The notes: generated by a model from the letters alone, not told the origin. A DNA stretch of 64,000 nucleotides from Aureimonas mangrovi (GCF_014058705.1 NZ_CP059692.1:124001-188000), one strand, 5' to 3'; shown: positions 38,291 through 46,594, counted from the stretch's first letter. Numbers and translations are program-made.

Positions 38291-38437
38291 ATGACCGCGA
38301 GTGAGTTTCGCCGCATTCCCCTCCTCCGCCGCATTCCCATCGTGGAGCGCGGGACGGGAGAGCTCTACGTGATCGAAGTTCGCCGTGACCCCACAACGGG
38401 CCTAACGCTCAAGGCGAAGTTTCCCGTCGAGGCGTGA
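38291..38437 (+). CDS. Very small basic protein (48 aa), unknown
   Basis: The sequence starts MTASEFRRIPLLRRIPIVER and ends LTLKAKFPVEA, with a strand-rich middle (ELYVIEVRRDPTTGL). It follows the resolvase by 35 bases on the same strand and overlaps the end of the oppositely directed prtN-like gene by 36 bases. It may be real because the reading frame is clean and codon-biased, but there is no family evidence. Confidence 0.35.
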   Translation: MTASEFRRIPLLRRIPIVERGTGELYVIEVRRDPTTGLTLKAKFPVEA

Positions 38438-38737
38438 GGCCATAGTGCACCGATCAGTGCAGTATGCTGCCGGCGCCGTGCCGTTAAGCTGTCGGCACTC
38501 CTTCCGGGCCGCCTCCGCCTGCACATCGATGTACGCCGCAAGGTCCTGAAGGTAGACCCCCTTCGCCGCCTTCGCGCTCCCCTCAATCCTGGTCAACGGT
38601 AGGGCGATCTCTCCCGCCCCAATCTTGCGGAGGAGCTTTTGCGTGCCGAGGTGCGGGAAGAAGTCAGCCGCCACGGTGGCGATGGGGATCACCGGCAAGG
38701 CGTCGTAGCGGGCCATGAGGAGGAAGAGGGTCTTCAT
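38402..38737 (-). CDS. PrtN-family (pyocin activator-like) transcriptional regulator
   Basis: A 111-residue protein matching the pyocin activator PrtN family from the start: TLFLLMARYDALPVIPIATVAADFF, GTQKLLRKIGAGEIALPL, TRIEGSAKAAKGVYLQDLAAYID and a final EAARKECRQLNG. In Pseudomonas, PrtN activates pyocin genes during the SOS response. Homologues on rhizobial prophages are common but little studied. Its ATG overlaps the upstream recombinase stop by four bases, so it is co-expressed with that integrase. Its likely targets are the plus-strand late genes of the island. Confidence 0.8.
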   Translation of the reverse strand: MKTLFLLMARYDALPVIPIATVAADFFPHLGTQKLLRKIGAGEIALPLTRIEGSAKAAKGVYLQDLAAYIDVQAEAARKECRQLNGTAPAAYCTDRCTMASRLDGKLRLER

Positions 38738-39762
38738 AACGCGCCAGCCTCCATCGCCGCCCTCAAGTCCTCGTGGGTCACATGCGCGTAGCGGCTGGTC
38801 GTCTCCACGTTGGTGTGCCCGAGGAGGCGTTGAGCCAGCCGCAAGTTCCCCGTGCGCCTCACCAGACGGGTGGCCGCAGTGTGCCGCATGTCATGAAACC
38901 GGAAGTCTTCCACGAAGGGCCGGACGTGCCGGTTCCAAGCGGTCTGCAATCCGTTGACCGTGATGGGATACCGCTTGCCCTTGGTGCGGCCCTCACGGGT
39001 GCGCTGGGCCTCGAAGGTGAAGACCGCTGTCTTGTGGTGATCCTTGAGGGACCACAGGAGGGCGTGGATTTCATCCGTCATGGGGATGGTGCGGGAGAGG
39101 TCGCCCTTACCCGTCACCCGGAACTCACGCTGGAAGAAGTTCACCGCGTGCCAGCGCAAGCCGACGATCTCGGCGCGGCGGCACCCCGTCAGGATCGCAA
39201 AGCGGATCACCGGACGGTAGTCGTCAGGGATGCGGGCCAGAAGGTCGGCCTCCTCCACCACGCTGGCCTCGCGGACGCGCTCCTGGGGCTCCTTCATGCG
39301 GTGGGTCTTCCAGGCGATCTTCGCGACTGGCACTTCCCACACCTCTTCGGCACGCCGCAGGAGGTTGCGCAGAGGTTCCACTAGGCTGCGGTTGACCGTG
39401 GCGGGCTTCACGCCTTCCCCACGGCGCTTGGCCACGAGGCGGGCAACCTCCGCGTTGGTGATGGCGGTGAGGAGGGTAGACCACCCAAGCTCGTTGAGCA
39501 TCCAGGCGAAGTAGCGCTCTGTCCCGCTGGCATCGGCGTGAAACCTGCCCACCTCCGAGAGGAACCGCACAACGGCCGCATCAAAAGCCAAGGGGCGGCC
39601 GCGAGCTTTCATCACCGCATCTTTGACTTCCCGCTTGAGCCCGGCCTCAACCCGCTCCGCATCTTTGCGACACGTGCATCCAGTCGAGCCCGTATAGCGC
39701 TGTCCTCTAAACTGAAAGTCGAAATAGTACGGCTTGCGATCTGACCTCTTAAAGACTGACAT
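38734..39762 (-). CDS. Tyrosine-type site-specific recombinase (inner integrase)
   Basis: A 342-residue phage integrase. The arm-binding N-terminal part (KPYYFDFQFRGQRYTGSTG) is followed by a core-binding region and the catalytic domain with Arg in ILTGCRRAEIVGLRW, HxxR in FHDMRHTAATRL, and His and Tyr in LLGHTNVETTSRYAH. All five key residues are present. ATG 39762 is chosen over longer in-frame starts because the arm domain starts there. It is unlike the integrase at the right end of the island and has its own excisionase-like gene just upstream, hinting at a nested element. Confidence 0.92.
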   Translation of the reverse strand: MSVFKRSDRKPYYFDFQFRGQRYTGSTGCTCRKDAERVEAGLKREVKDAVMKARGRPLAFDAAVVRFLSEVGRFHADASGTERYFAWMLNELGWSTLLTAITNAEVARLVAKRRGEGVKPATVNRSLVEPLRNLLRRAEEVWEVPVAKIAWKTHRMKEPQERVREASVVEEADLLARIPDDYRPVIRFAILTGCRRAEIVGLRWHAVNFFQREFRVTGKGDLSRTIPMTDEIHALLWSLKDHHKTAVFTFEAQRTREGRTKGKRYPITVNGLQTAWNRHVRPFVEDFRFHDMRHTAATRLVRRTGNLRLAQRLLGHTNVETTSRYAHVTHEDLRAAMEAGAL

Positions 39763-39938
39763 TTGCGCTTCCCTATGAAGGCGTCGATGTCTGCCGGATC
39801 GTAGCGCCGAACTTCCCGACCGCCGCACCCAAGATCGACGTACGGCAAAGCCCCGTCACGGGTTAGCTCGCGCAGCTTGCGAGGTGAAACAGCGAGTAGC
39901 TGAGCGGCCGCAGCCGGTCGCAGCAAGGGAGGCCTCAT
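39612..39938 (-). CDS. Helix-turn-helix protein, excisionase-like
   Basis: A 108-residue protein whose first 60 residues form a MerR/excisionase-type winged helix (RPAAAAQLLAVSPRKLRELTRDG, then VRRYDPADIDAFI). It probably directs excision with the overlapping integrase. The C-terminal 50 residues (SLRGQIASRTISTFSLEDS onwards) lie within the integrase start in a different frame, a 151-base overlap. Similar Ser/Thr-rich tails occur on such proteins in rhizobial prophages. ATG 39938 follows AGGGAGG on the minus strand in the wider context; the longer start at 40019 is less likely. Confidence 0.6.
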   Translation of the reverse strand: MRPPLLRPAAAAQLLAVSPRKLRELTRDGALPYVDLGCGGREVRRYDPADIDAFIGKRKCQSLRGQIASRTISTFSLEDSAIRARLDARVAKMRSGLRPGSSGKSKMR

Positions 39939-40169
39939 GCGCGGCTGCGTGCCGCTGAACGGCGTTGATAGAGAGTGCGGCGGCGGACGAGCACCGGCAT
40001 CGGCAAACATCTGACACACGGCACCAAGCGAGCGCCTGTTACGCAGCGCACGTGGTGCCTTGGTTGATCGGTCTGCCTTGGTAGGGTGGAGTTGTCTTGT
40101 GCGCCGAATGTGACCGTTCCGAGACCCGCTCTTTCAACGGCCCCGGCGAGACCCCACCCTCAGCGCCGC

Positions 40170-40409
40170 TCAATCCAATGGAGTTCGGCCGCCTTTCAGC
40201 CGGACACCCGGTCCGTCCCCATCGGCCTCGATGAAAACGGCGCCCGCTCGCTCCAATGCTGCCCGGATGCTGGCTACCGTGCTGGCCTTAAGTTCCTCTC
40301 CCCGCTCCAGCCTCGCCACCGTATCCGGCGAGACACCCGCACGTGCAGCCAATTCACGGACACCGAGGCCAAGTGCTGCGCGAGCCATCTTAGATTGAAC
40401 AGGCAGCAT
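40170..40409 (-). CDS. XRE-family transcriptional repressor (small)
   Basis: A 79-residue Cro/C1-type DNA-binding protein. One helix-turn-helix covers MARAALGLGVRELAARAG and VSPDTVARLERGEELKAST, followed by the short strand AGAVFIEADGDGPGVRL common to rhizobial members. It is divergent from the plus-strand hypothetical block, with repeated CGTTACGA boxes between, so it is the likely repressor of island gene expression. Confidence 0.88.
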   Translation of the reverse strand: MLPVQSKMARAALGLGVRELAARAGVSPDTVARLERGEELKASTVASIRAALERAGAVFIEADGDGPGVRLKGGRTPLD

Positions 40410-40418
40410 TCAGAACCT

Positions 40419-40475
40419 CGTTACGATTTTGATTGACGTGAAGCAAGCGGCCACGTAATCGTATCACCGTTACGA
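40419..40475. promoter_or_regulatory. Divergent operator/promoter between the XRE gene and the plus-strand block
   Basis: CGTTACGA occurs at 40419-40426 and again at 40468-40475, with the related CGTAATCG in between. TTGACG at 40433 could be a -35 for rightward transcription. The repeated octamer is a natural candidate operator for the neighbouring XRE repressor. Confidence 0.45.
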
Positions 40476-40502
40476 AACCCTTGCGCTCACGGAGCATAAA
40501 CG

Positions 40503-41273
40503 ATGCTGGACACACTTGTGTCGGCAAACGCCCTCGGCTTGCCATTCGACACCGACAACATCACCGCCAACGCGGCCTTCTCTCCGGTCGGGCGGCACCA
40601 TTCCGTCCTTCCCATCGTCCGCATCGTCCTGTTCCGGCAGGACCCCACGGACCCCGAGCGGATCATCGCAGTCTTTCCCTGTGAGCCCGCCCCCAACGGG
40701 CAGATGGTTGGCTTCACGACAGCCGAAGGCAACATCGCCTGTTCTCGCGCATGGTTCGACCGCACGACCCAAGCCCGCGAAAGGCAGTTCGGTCCACTTC
40801 GGTCTCTGCTCCGCGCGAAGGGCGACCACTTAGACGTTCGCCACCGGATCACCCCGGCAATGGACCGGACGCGGCGCTGGTGGCGGCTGGAGAATGAGTA
40901 CATCGCGCATCAAGGCCAGCGCAGCAACGACACCCGCATGCTGGCAATCGACGCGCTGAACATGGTGGAGGATTTCTCCGGCGTCCCAGCCGATACCTTC
41001 CTGACCAATAATTGCGATGACCTGCATGTCTTGCGAGCCCGGTGGGCGGCCATAGTGGTGGCACGCAGACACTTCAACATTCCCCGCATTGTCCTAGCGG
41101 CCGTCTTCGGCTCCACAGTGAACGGCATCGGCGGGATGGGGGCAAGGGCGATGCAGCGCCGCCCCACGGACCATGCATTCGATCACCTCCTGTCCCGGCT
41201 TGAGGCAACCCTCGGAACCACCTTTTCGAGGCGTGGACCGGGCCGACCTTCGCGCAAGTTGATAGCGGCCTAG
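40503..41273 (+). CDS. Island protein of unknown function (256 aa)
   Basis: No family is recognised. The protein is soluble, without signal peptide or membrane segment. The N-terminal half is strand-rich (VRIVLFRQDPTDPERIIAVF), the middle helical (RTRRWWRLENEYIAHQG), and near residue 190 a helix pair (WAAIVVARRHFNIPRIVLAAVFG) looks faintly like a DNA-binding helix-turn-helix. The last residues are basic (RRGPGRPSRK, an AT-hook-like GRP core). It is the first gene right of the XRE repressor, a typical place for an early or regulatory function. Confidence 0.7.
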   Translation: MLDTLVSANALGLPFDTDNITANAAFSPVGRHHSVLPIVRIVLFRQDPTDPERIIAVFPCEPAPNGQMVGFTTAEGNIACSRAWFDRTTQARERQFGPLRSLLRAKGDHLDVRHRITPAMDRTRRWWRLENEYIAHQGQRSNDTRMLAIDALNMVEDFSGVPADTFLTNNCDDLHVLRARWAAIVVARRHFNIPRIVLAAVFGSTVNGIGGMGARAMQRRPTDHAFDHLLSRLEATLGTTFSRRGPGRPSRKLIAA

Positions 41274-41376
41274 CAAGCCCGAACGCCTCCCTACCCGGGC
41301 CACACACCCGACACCGCCCCTACCAAGGCGCCGCCCTACCAAGGCATCCCTCGGCGCAACCATCACGGCGGACATC

Positions 41377-41904
41377 ATGACCGACCTATCGTCCGGGCAG
41401 AGCACCCGGCAATTCACCACCATCTTCATCGACGCATACCGCATCCGGGGTGGCGACACGCCCGGCTCCGGGGCCTACGTGGTTGCCTTCGAGGACCGCC
41501 TCGCGTGGGGCCTCGGGGAAGCCGATGACCTCGAAGCCTTCTTCGCGCATGGCCTTGAGCACGCCCTCACGCTCCTCGGGGAGGACCACGGGCCGATCCG
41601 CCTGCGCTTCTTCGCGTGGCGCAGTTCGTTCACCCGACGTATTCGCCGCTCGGCACCCATGTGGATTGCGCGGGGTGGGCTCAAGGCGAACGGCGAGCCG
41701 GTCCCGCACTTCGCGATGTGGTCTAAGCTGCACGGGATGCTTGAGGCTGGGGACCTGAAGCTGGCGTACGGCGGCAGGCGTGAGGCCGGTGCGCTCGGGA
41801 AGGCCGCGACGGCGAAGCTTGAGGATTGCCTTGCGCGGGTCCGGGCGCTGGGTCTTCACGCCGAAGATGGGATTGTGGAGCGTGGCATCGAACAGAGCGG
41901 CTGA
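41377..41904 (+). CDS. Island protein of unknown function (175 aa)
   Basis: No family is recognised. The start TTIFIDAYRIRGGDTPGSGAY followed by VVAFEDRLAWGLGE and RLRFFAWRSSFTRRI gives a strand-rich alpha/beta pattern that could be RNase H-like, but no second acidic motif confirms it. The second half is helical and ends GIEQSG. It lies 103 bases after the previous gene; that gap contains two copies of CCCTACCAAGGC (41318 and 41334). Confidence 0.6.
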   Translation: MTDLSSGQSTRQFTTIFIDAYRIRGGDTPGSGAYVVAFEDRLAWGLGEADDLEAFFAHGLEHALTLLGEDHGPIRLRFFAWRSSFTRRIRRSAPMWIARGGLKANGEPVPHFAMWSKLHGMLEAGDLKLAYGGRREAGALGKAATAKLEDCLARVRALGLHAEDGIVERGIEQSG

Positions 41905-41919
41905 ACATCTGTTCTCACT

Positions 41920-42195
41920 ATGAGAGAGCTTAATTCCCTTAGCTATGGGGGGCCAGCCAGCGAACGCCGCCCGCACCCGGAGGCGGCTTGCCGTCGCGTA
42001 CTCGTGGCGCTCCTCGTGGAGACCAGGGGAATGGACGCTCTCGACGCCGTGGAGCGGGCCGAGGAGTTGCTTCCGAAGCCGCTGGAGCAAGGGCTTCTCG
42101 ACCTCGGCGCCGTTTTGCAGAGCGACTACTTCTTCGCCGGATGGGCGCCGAAAAATAATTGGCTTCAATATGAGGAGCGGGTCAGCGGCGTCTAG
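41920..42195 (+). CDS. Small island ORF of unknown function (91 aa)
   Basis: The open frame has a helical middle (GMDALDAVERAEELLPKPLEQGLLDLGAVL). The ATG lacks a Shine-Dalgarno sequence and sits in the context CACTATGAGAGA, which recurs upstream of two shorter frames at 42271 and 42377. Codon use is acceptable. No homologous family is recognised. Confidence 0.35.
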   Translation: MRELNSLSYGGPASERRPHPEAACRRVLVALLVETRGMDALDAVERAEELLPKPLEQGLLDLGAVLQSDYFFAGWAPKNNWLQYEERVSGV

Positions 42196-42562
42196 TCTAC
42201 GGGCGAGAAAACGCAGAGAGAAGCGACACTTCAACGTGCTGATTTTAAACCGCAATTAATTCCCTGCACTATGAGGAGATACAAACGGCCCCTCAAGCGC
42301 ATCCGCTGGCCACATCTCCCTCCACACATGAGAGGGCGCCAAAGCGCTTTCGCGGCCAAAGCTAACTGGTAGAACTATGAGAGACGGCGGCCCCTTCGCC
42401 GGACTGATACCCTCCATCGCTTGCTATTCGATCACATACCTACCAAGCGTAGCTTAACGGCGCCGTAGCGTCTTCCTCCTCCGCCACTCCCTGCCTAGCC
42501 CAACGCTCCCATCGGGGCGAACGGCGAAGCCATGTCCTCACGCAACCTCGGAGCAAATCCCG
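42196..42562. other. Gene-poor stretch with repeated ATGAG start contexts
   Basis: Two very short frames begin with the same context as the preceding gene: CACTATGAGGAG (42267, 33 codons) and AACTATGAGAGA (42373, 26 codons). An imperfect 23-bp repeat links 41930 and 42256 (both begin TTAATTCCCT and include CTATG). Otherwise nothing is recognised. Base composition here is more AT-rich than flanking genes. Confidence 0.4.
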
Positions 42563-43288
42563 ATGCCCTGCCTGTCCCTCGACTTCCTGCCGCCCGACGC
42601 ACTATCGCGGCGCCTCCAGTATCTCTTGGCCATCGAACCGCACGCCGATGCGGATCGCCCGCAAGCCGCCCTCGCGGTTGCCGAAACGTTCCTCCCTGCC
42701 CTGATGCTCGACGCCGAGCGGGGCAACGTGTCCGCCGCAGAGGTGACAGAGCGCGACGGCCGCAAGGTGGTGGCGGTGTCGATCCAGGAGCGCACCCCGC
42801 GCCTGTTGATGCCGCTCGACTACGTGGGGCTCGACTTGGCCACGGCGTTCGGGCTTCGCCTGACGATCCAGCGCACAGCGGCCGACCCGAAGAAGCGCAT
42901 GGACTACCCGCGCATCTCATCGCCAGGGCCGAACGGCTACGTCTTCCAGGTGCTCCGCATCCTCACCGACGCCCAGCCGGGACAGGTCGCAATGCAGCGG
43001 CCGGGAGTGGACCACCACGACCTCCGAAGGGGCGGGCTCCTCCTGTCCTGCGAGGATGCCGTGACGGCGGCGGGGAAGTCTCTGCGGTCTACGGTGCGCG
43101 GCCGTACGGACCTCATCGCCTGCGCCAAGGATCGCTTCGAGGCCAACCGCACGCGACTGGACGTTCCCACGGACTTCGACGCGGAACAGTACGCCCGGCT
43201 TCTCGCGCTCGCGTTCGGGCTTGCAGACTGGCTCCACGGTGAGCGGCCCGCTGCGCCTGCGGAAGGCGACACCCTTTCGGCGGCATAG
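42563..43288 (+). CDS. Island protein of unknown function (241 aa)
   Basis: No family is recognised. The protein is soluble and mainly alpha/beta. It opens CLSLDFLPPDALSRRLQYLL, has a strand-rich centre (VVAVSIQERTPRLLMPLDYVG) and a helical C-terminal part (YARLLALAFGLADWLHGE). GGAG lies about eight bases before the ATG. Overlapping frames on both strands are open but have inferior codon bias. A large hairpin follows, so transcription of this block may end here before the virion-protein gene. Confidence 0.6.
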   Translation: MPCLSLDFLPPDALSRRLQYLLAIEPHADADRPQAALAVAETFLPALMLDAERGNVSAAEVTERDGRKVVAVSIQERTPRLLMPLDYVGLDLATAFGLRLTIQRTAADPKKRMDYPRISSPGPNGYVFQVLRILTDAQPGQVAMQRPGVDHHDLRRGGLLLSCEDAVTAAGKSLRSTVRGRTDLIACAKDRFEANRTRLDVPTDFDAEQYARLLALAFGLADWLHGERPAAPAEGDTLSAA

Positions 43289-43329
43289 AGCCGCCCACGA
43301 GTTCCTCCCTTCGCGGGGAGGTTACGGCC

Positions 43330-43376
43330 GGGCCGGAGGGGAGGTCTTTTCGGGATGAGCGCCTCCCCTCCGGCCC
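43330..43376. terminator. Large perfect hairpin upstream of the virion-protein gene
   Basis: A 15-bp perfect stem (GGGCCGGAGGGGAGG with CCTCCCCTCCGGCCC) surrounds a 17-base loop that contains TCTTTT. There is no T-run after the stem, so it may be a factor-dependent terminator, an RNA-stability element or a protein site. It lies 41 bases after the previous stop. Confidence 0.55.
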
Positions 43377-43493
43377 ACGGCTAACCAAAAGCCTACCCCC
43401 TCAAGTCTCATCCCCTCCCCAGCACCATCCCACTTAGCCAAGGTTCATCCCCATGCACCCTACCCATCTGTCACGGGGCCTCACGCCTCGATA

Positions 43494-45968
43494 ATGGCAC
43501 GCGCCCCTATGCGCTCGGCGGGCACTCCCGAGCTTCTACGGCCCACGGCCTCCCCGGTGGACAGCTACGTCCGCCCTGCCCCGTCCGGTCTCAACCAGCT
43601 TGCGGGTGCCCTCGCCCAGCTAGACCCCGCACTCCGGGCCTTCACCGACCAGCGAGCCCAGCGCTTCCGAGACGAGGAAGCCAAGCGGGCCGAGGCGGAC
43701 CACTTCAGGAACAACGAAGAGGGTTACGCTGAGGCTGTCCGCACCGGCCAAATCCCCGCCCATCACTCCCGCACCTACATGCGGACCTACAAGGCAGCCG
43801 AAGGGGCAACCATCGGCCGCAACCTCCAGCATCGCTACCGTGCCGCTTGGGATGCGTGGGAGGGTAAGAACGCCGAGGACCCGGACGGCTCGCTCCACGC
43901 CGGCTTCCTTCAGGAGTTCATCCGGTCGAACGTCGGCACCAACGACCCGGACGTGTTGGCGGGCGTCCTGCCAGCGGTGCGCAGCCTTCAGGAAAGCGCC
44001 ACATCGGCCGACATCAAGTACCGTGGCGACCGTGCCTATCTCGGCTCCATCACCGCCCACACCGCCCGGATCAACCAGCATATCGATGATGGCGACGATG
44101 CCGGCCTCCTGTCCCCCGAGGGCACCAACTATCCGGGGGTCTTCGCGGCGGCCTTTGCGGAGCGCGAGAGGATCGTCGCCAGCGGTGCCCGACCGGAGGA
44201 TTTCGACAAGGCGATGATGGAAGCCTTCGCGGCCAAGGCCGTGGAGAAGGGAGACGCCGGCCTCCTCGCTTGGTTTGACCAGACGGTGCCCGGACAGGAC
44301 TACACCTACGGCGACACCGCAGACGGCCAAGCGCTCCGCCTCCAGACCCTGGAGAGACTGGAGACCGTCGAGCGCCAGTACGCCAGCGATGCGCACACCC
44401 GGCAGACCCGCGAGGACGCAGCCGCGAAGGATGCCGCCACGCGCACAGCGATTGACCTCTTGGCGGCCGGGGAGCCCGTCCCTGAAGAGTTGCTTGCAGC
44501 CGGGCAGCGCGTGGACCCGACGTTCCGCACCCGCATAGGCGAGTGGCGGAAGAACTTGGCGGAGCGCTCTTCGGACCCCGACGTTCTCATGTCGGTCTAC
44601 GATGCTGTGTTGCGCGGGGGCGGCGTGAAGGCGGTGGTCGATGCGTTCGATGCGGGGGCGATCAGCAATCCTGAAGACCTCACCAAGCTCCACACCTTCG
44701 CCAAGGGCTTCGAGGAGAACGAGGACCGCATTGAGGATGCGCTCGGCTCTGCCGCGGCGCGACGGCTCCTTGATACCATCGACGTACAGACCAAGGGTTC
44801 CACCGACTTTGGCGATCCGGTAGGCGGCACCTCGCGCGAAGGGTTAGAGGCGCAGTACGACTTTCGCCGGATGGTTATGGAGTGGGCCATCGCGAACCCG
44901 GATGCCTCGGCCTACGAACGCGAAGAGGCGCTGGGGCGCTTCGGCAAGATCATCCTAGACCGCATCCAGCCGAGCACGAACCCGCTGGATAAGGCGGCGG
45001 CCGGGACATACGAGCGCGGAGAAGAGCGCTTTCCCAACCCGTACACAGAAGGCCCGGTGGCGGGCCCCGAGACGGCGCCAACAACCATCCCGCCTGCGCC
45101 AGCACCGCCAGACGCATCAGGGTTGCTAAGCCCGAGCGTTAAGCCAGCGGATGGCGAAGCCCAGCTTCCGAACTCGGGGTGGTTCGACGGCCTGCCCGAT
45201 TGGCAGAAAGGCATCATCCGGTCGTATGCTGACCGGAGCGGCATGTCTCTGGAGGACGCCACGCGGGCCATCCGTGAGCGCTCCGATCCGAGCTACAAGC
45301 CGATGTCGGCCCACGGCGACGGCGGGGCTGCCTACCAGCCTGCGGTCTACGATCCCTCCTCCCCGGACATGGGCGATGGGGACAGCCGTTCGCTTGGCCT
45401 CACGCCCGAGCAAGCCTCCGCGTTCCTCGACGAGGCCCTTGCGGCCAACACTGTGGACACCGCACCGGGCTCCGCCTTCGTGGCGAACGACCCGAGTGCA
45501 TCGCGCCTCCTCAACCTCATCGGGCAACACGAGGCGGCCGGGAACTACAACGCGGTCTACGGAAGGGCCGGCTCGAAGCGGGACCTCTCGGCCCTCACCT
45601 TGGATCAAGTCCTCGGGGAACAACAGGCCGCCCGCAAGCGAGGCGCGGCGTCCACTGCAATCGGCCGCTACCAGTTCATCTTCAAGACCCTCCGGGGCCT
45701 GAAGTCGGAGCTTGGTCTGTCCGGCAAGGAACGCTTCACGCCGGAGCTTCAGGACCGCCTTGCCATGCAACTCTTGGAGCGCCGGGGCTACTCCGCGTTC
45801 CGGGCCGGCAGGATCAGCCAGCGGCAGTTCGCCCTTCGCCTCTCACAGGAGTGGGCGTCGTTAGCAAACCCGAGCACGGGCCGAAGCTTCTACGCCGGGG
45901 ATGGGCTCAATGCCTCCTCCGCGTCCGCCTCCGATGTCTACCGGGCCTTGGGTCTTATCAGAACGTAA
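43494..45968 (+). CDS. Podovirus-type internal virion protein with C-terminal GH104-like muramidase domain
   Basis: An 824-residue protein. The N terminus (SPVDSYVRPAPSGLNQLAGAL, then charged helices ALRAFTDQRAQRFRDEEAKR) resembles ejection/internal virion proteins of T7-like phages. A long helical body follows to about residue 520, then a Pro-rich linker (TAPTTIPPAPAPPDAS). From about residue 670 there is a lambda-R/GH104-like lysozyme domain, with the probable catalytic Glu at about 680 (IGQHEAAGNYNAVYG) and STAIGRYQFIFKTL, then LALRLSQEWASL-type end. Such proteins enter the host during infection and open the peptidoglycan. No signal peptide. It is the only virion gene seen in the island. 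Confidence 0.75.
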   Translation: MARAPMRSAGTPELLRPTASPVDSYVRPAPSGLNQLAGALAQLDPALRAFTDQRAQRFRDEEAKRAEADHFRNNEEGYAEAVRTGQIPAHHSRTYMRTYKAAEGATIGRNLQHRYRAAWDAWEGKNAEDPDGSLHAGFLQEFIRSNVGTNDPDVLAGVLPAVRSLQESATSADIKYRGDRAYLGSITAHTARINQHIDDGDDAGLLSPEGTNYPGVFAAAFAERERIVASGARPEDFDKAMMEAFAAKAVEKGDAGLLAWFDQTVPGQDYTYGDTADGQALRLQTLERLETVERQYASDAHTRQTREDAAAKDAATRTAIDLLAAGEPVPEELLAAGQRVDPTFRTRIGEWRKNLAERSSDPDVLMSVYDAVLRGGGVKAVVDAFDAGAISNPEDLTKLHTFAKGFEENEDRIEDALGSAAARRLLDTIDVQTKGSTDFGDPVGGTSREGLEAQYDFRRMVMEWAIANPDASAYEREEALGRFGKIILDRIQPSTNPLDKAAAGTYERGEERFPNPYTEGPVAGPETAPTTIPPAPAPPDASGLLSPSVKPADGEAQLPNSGWFDGLPDWQKGIIRSYADRSGMSLEDATRAIRERSDPSYKPMSAHGDGGAAYQPAVYDPSSPDMGDGDSRSLGLTPEQASAFLDEALAANTVDTAPGSAFVANDPSASRLLNLIGQHEAAGNYNAVYGRAGSKRDLSALTLDQVLGEQQAARKRGAASTAIGRYQFIFKTLRGLKSELGLSGKERFTPELQDRLAMQLLERRGYSAFRAGRISQRQFALRLSQEWASLANPSTGRSFYAGDGLNASSASASDVYRALGLIRT

Positions 45969-46045
45969 CGAGCGGGGGGCGATGCCCCCTGCTTCATATC
46001 GATGTTGACCACCAACTTACCAACCAACCAGACGACAGGAGAAAC

Positions 46046-46594
46046 ATGACCACAGAGAACGACGCCGCGCAGCCTGACGAGGGCTCGACGCAGGCGGCGG
46101 GAGGGAAGCCGAGCGTTGATGCCTTCGTGGCGTACGCCGATGGCTCCTCGCTCTTCAATCCCGGCCCCTCGGGGTGGGCCGCAACGATCCTCACGGAAGA
46201 CGGCACGCGCACGACGCTGGCAGGATCAGAACCCTACGCGACCAACAACCAGATGGAATTGACGGCGGCCATCAAGGTGCTTGAGGCCGTCCCCGAGACC
46301 GCATGTGGGGAGGTTCGATGCGACAGCCAGTATGTCGTCCTCGGCGTGAACCAATGGCGGAAGTCGTGGGAGGCGAAGGGCTGGCGCACCAGCGGCCGGA
46401 AAGCCGTTGCCAACAAGGAGCTTTGGGTCCGGCTCTACGCCCTCGCGGATGCTCGGCCGGGGGTGTCCTTCGAGTGGGTGCGCGGTCACGCCGATGACCC
46501 CGAGAATTGCGCCGTGGATGCCCTCGCGCAGGCGGAGGCGAAGAGGGAGCACGCGAAGCAGCGTAATGCCCGAGCGGGCGTGAAGGCGGCGTGA
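46046..46594 (+). CDS. rnhA: Ribonuclease HI, island-encoded
   Basis: A 182-residue enzyme cutting RNA in RNA-DNA hybrids. Catalytic residues are Asp-32 (YADGSS), Glu-71 (NQMELTAA), Asp-93 (RCDSQYV) and Asp-158 (NCAVDALA), with the active-site loop histidine 148 (VRGHADD). The family glycine-rich turn NPGPSGWAA is present. An acidic N-terminal extension of about 25 residues is atypical. ATG 46046 has AGGAG upstream. It overlaps the ParB-like gene by one base (TGATG). It may remove replication primers or R-loops of the element; a host copy would be expected elsewhere. Confidence 0.9.
   Translation: MTTENDAAQPDEGSTQAAGGKPSVDAFVAYADGSSLFNPGPSGWAATILTEDGTRTTLAGSEPYATNNQMELTAAIKVLEAVPETACGEVRCDSQYVVLGVNQWRKSWEAKGWRTSGRKAVANKELWVRLYALADARPGVSFEWVRGHADDPENCAVDALAQAEAKREHAKQRNARAGVKAA

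Noticed and set aside
41318-41345. Two copies of CCCTACCAAGGC as a repeat array
   Set aside because: Only two adjacent 12-bp copies; no array or further units.
42532-43242. Alternative plus-strand frame overlapping the 241-residue island gene
   Set aside because: Arg/Pro-rich composition and poor codon bias; the 42563 frame has a better ribosome-binding site and codon use.
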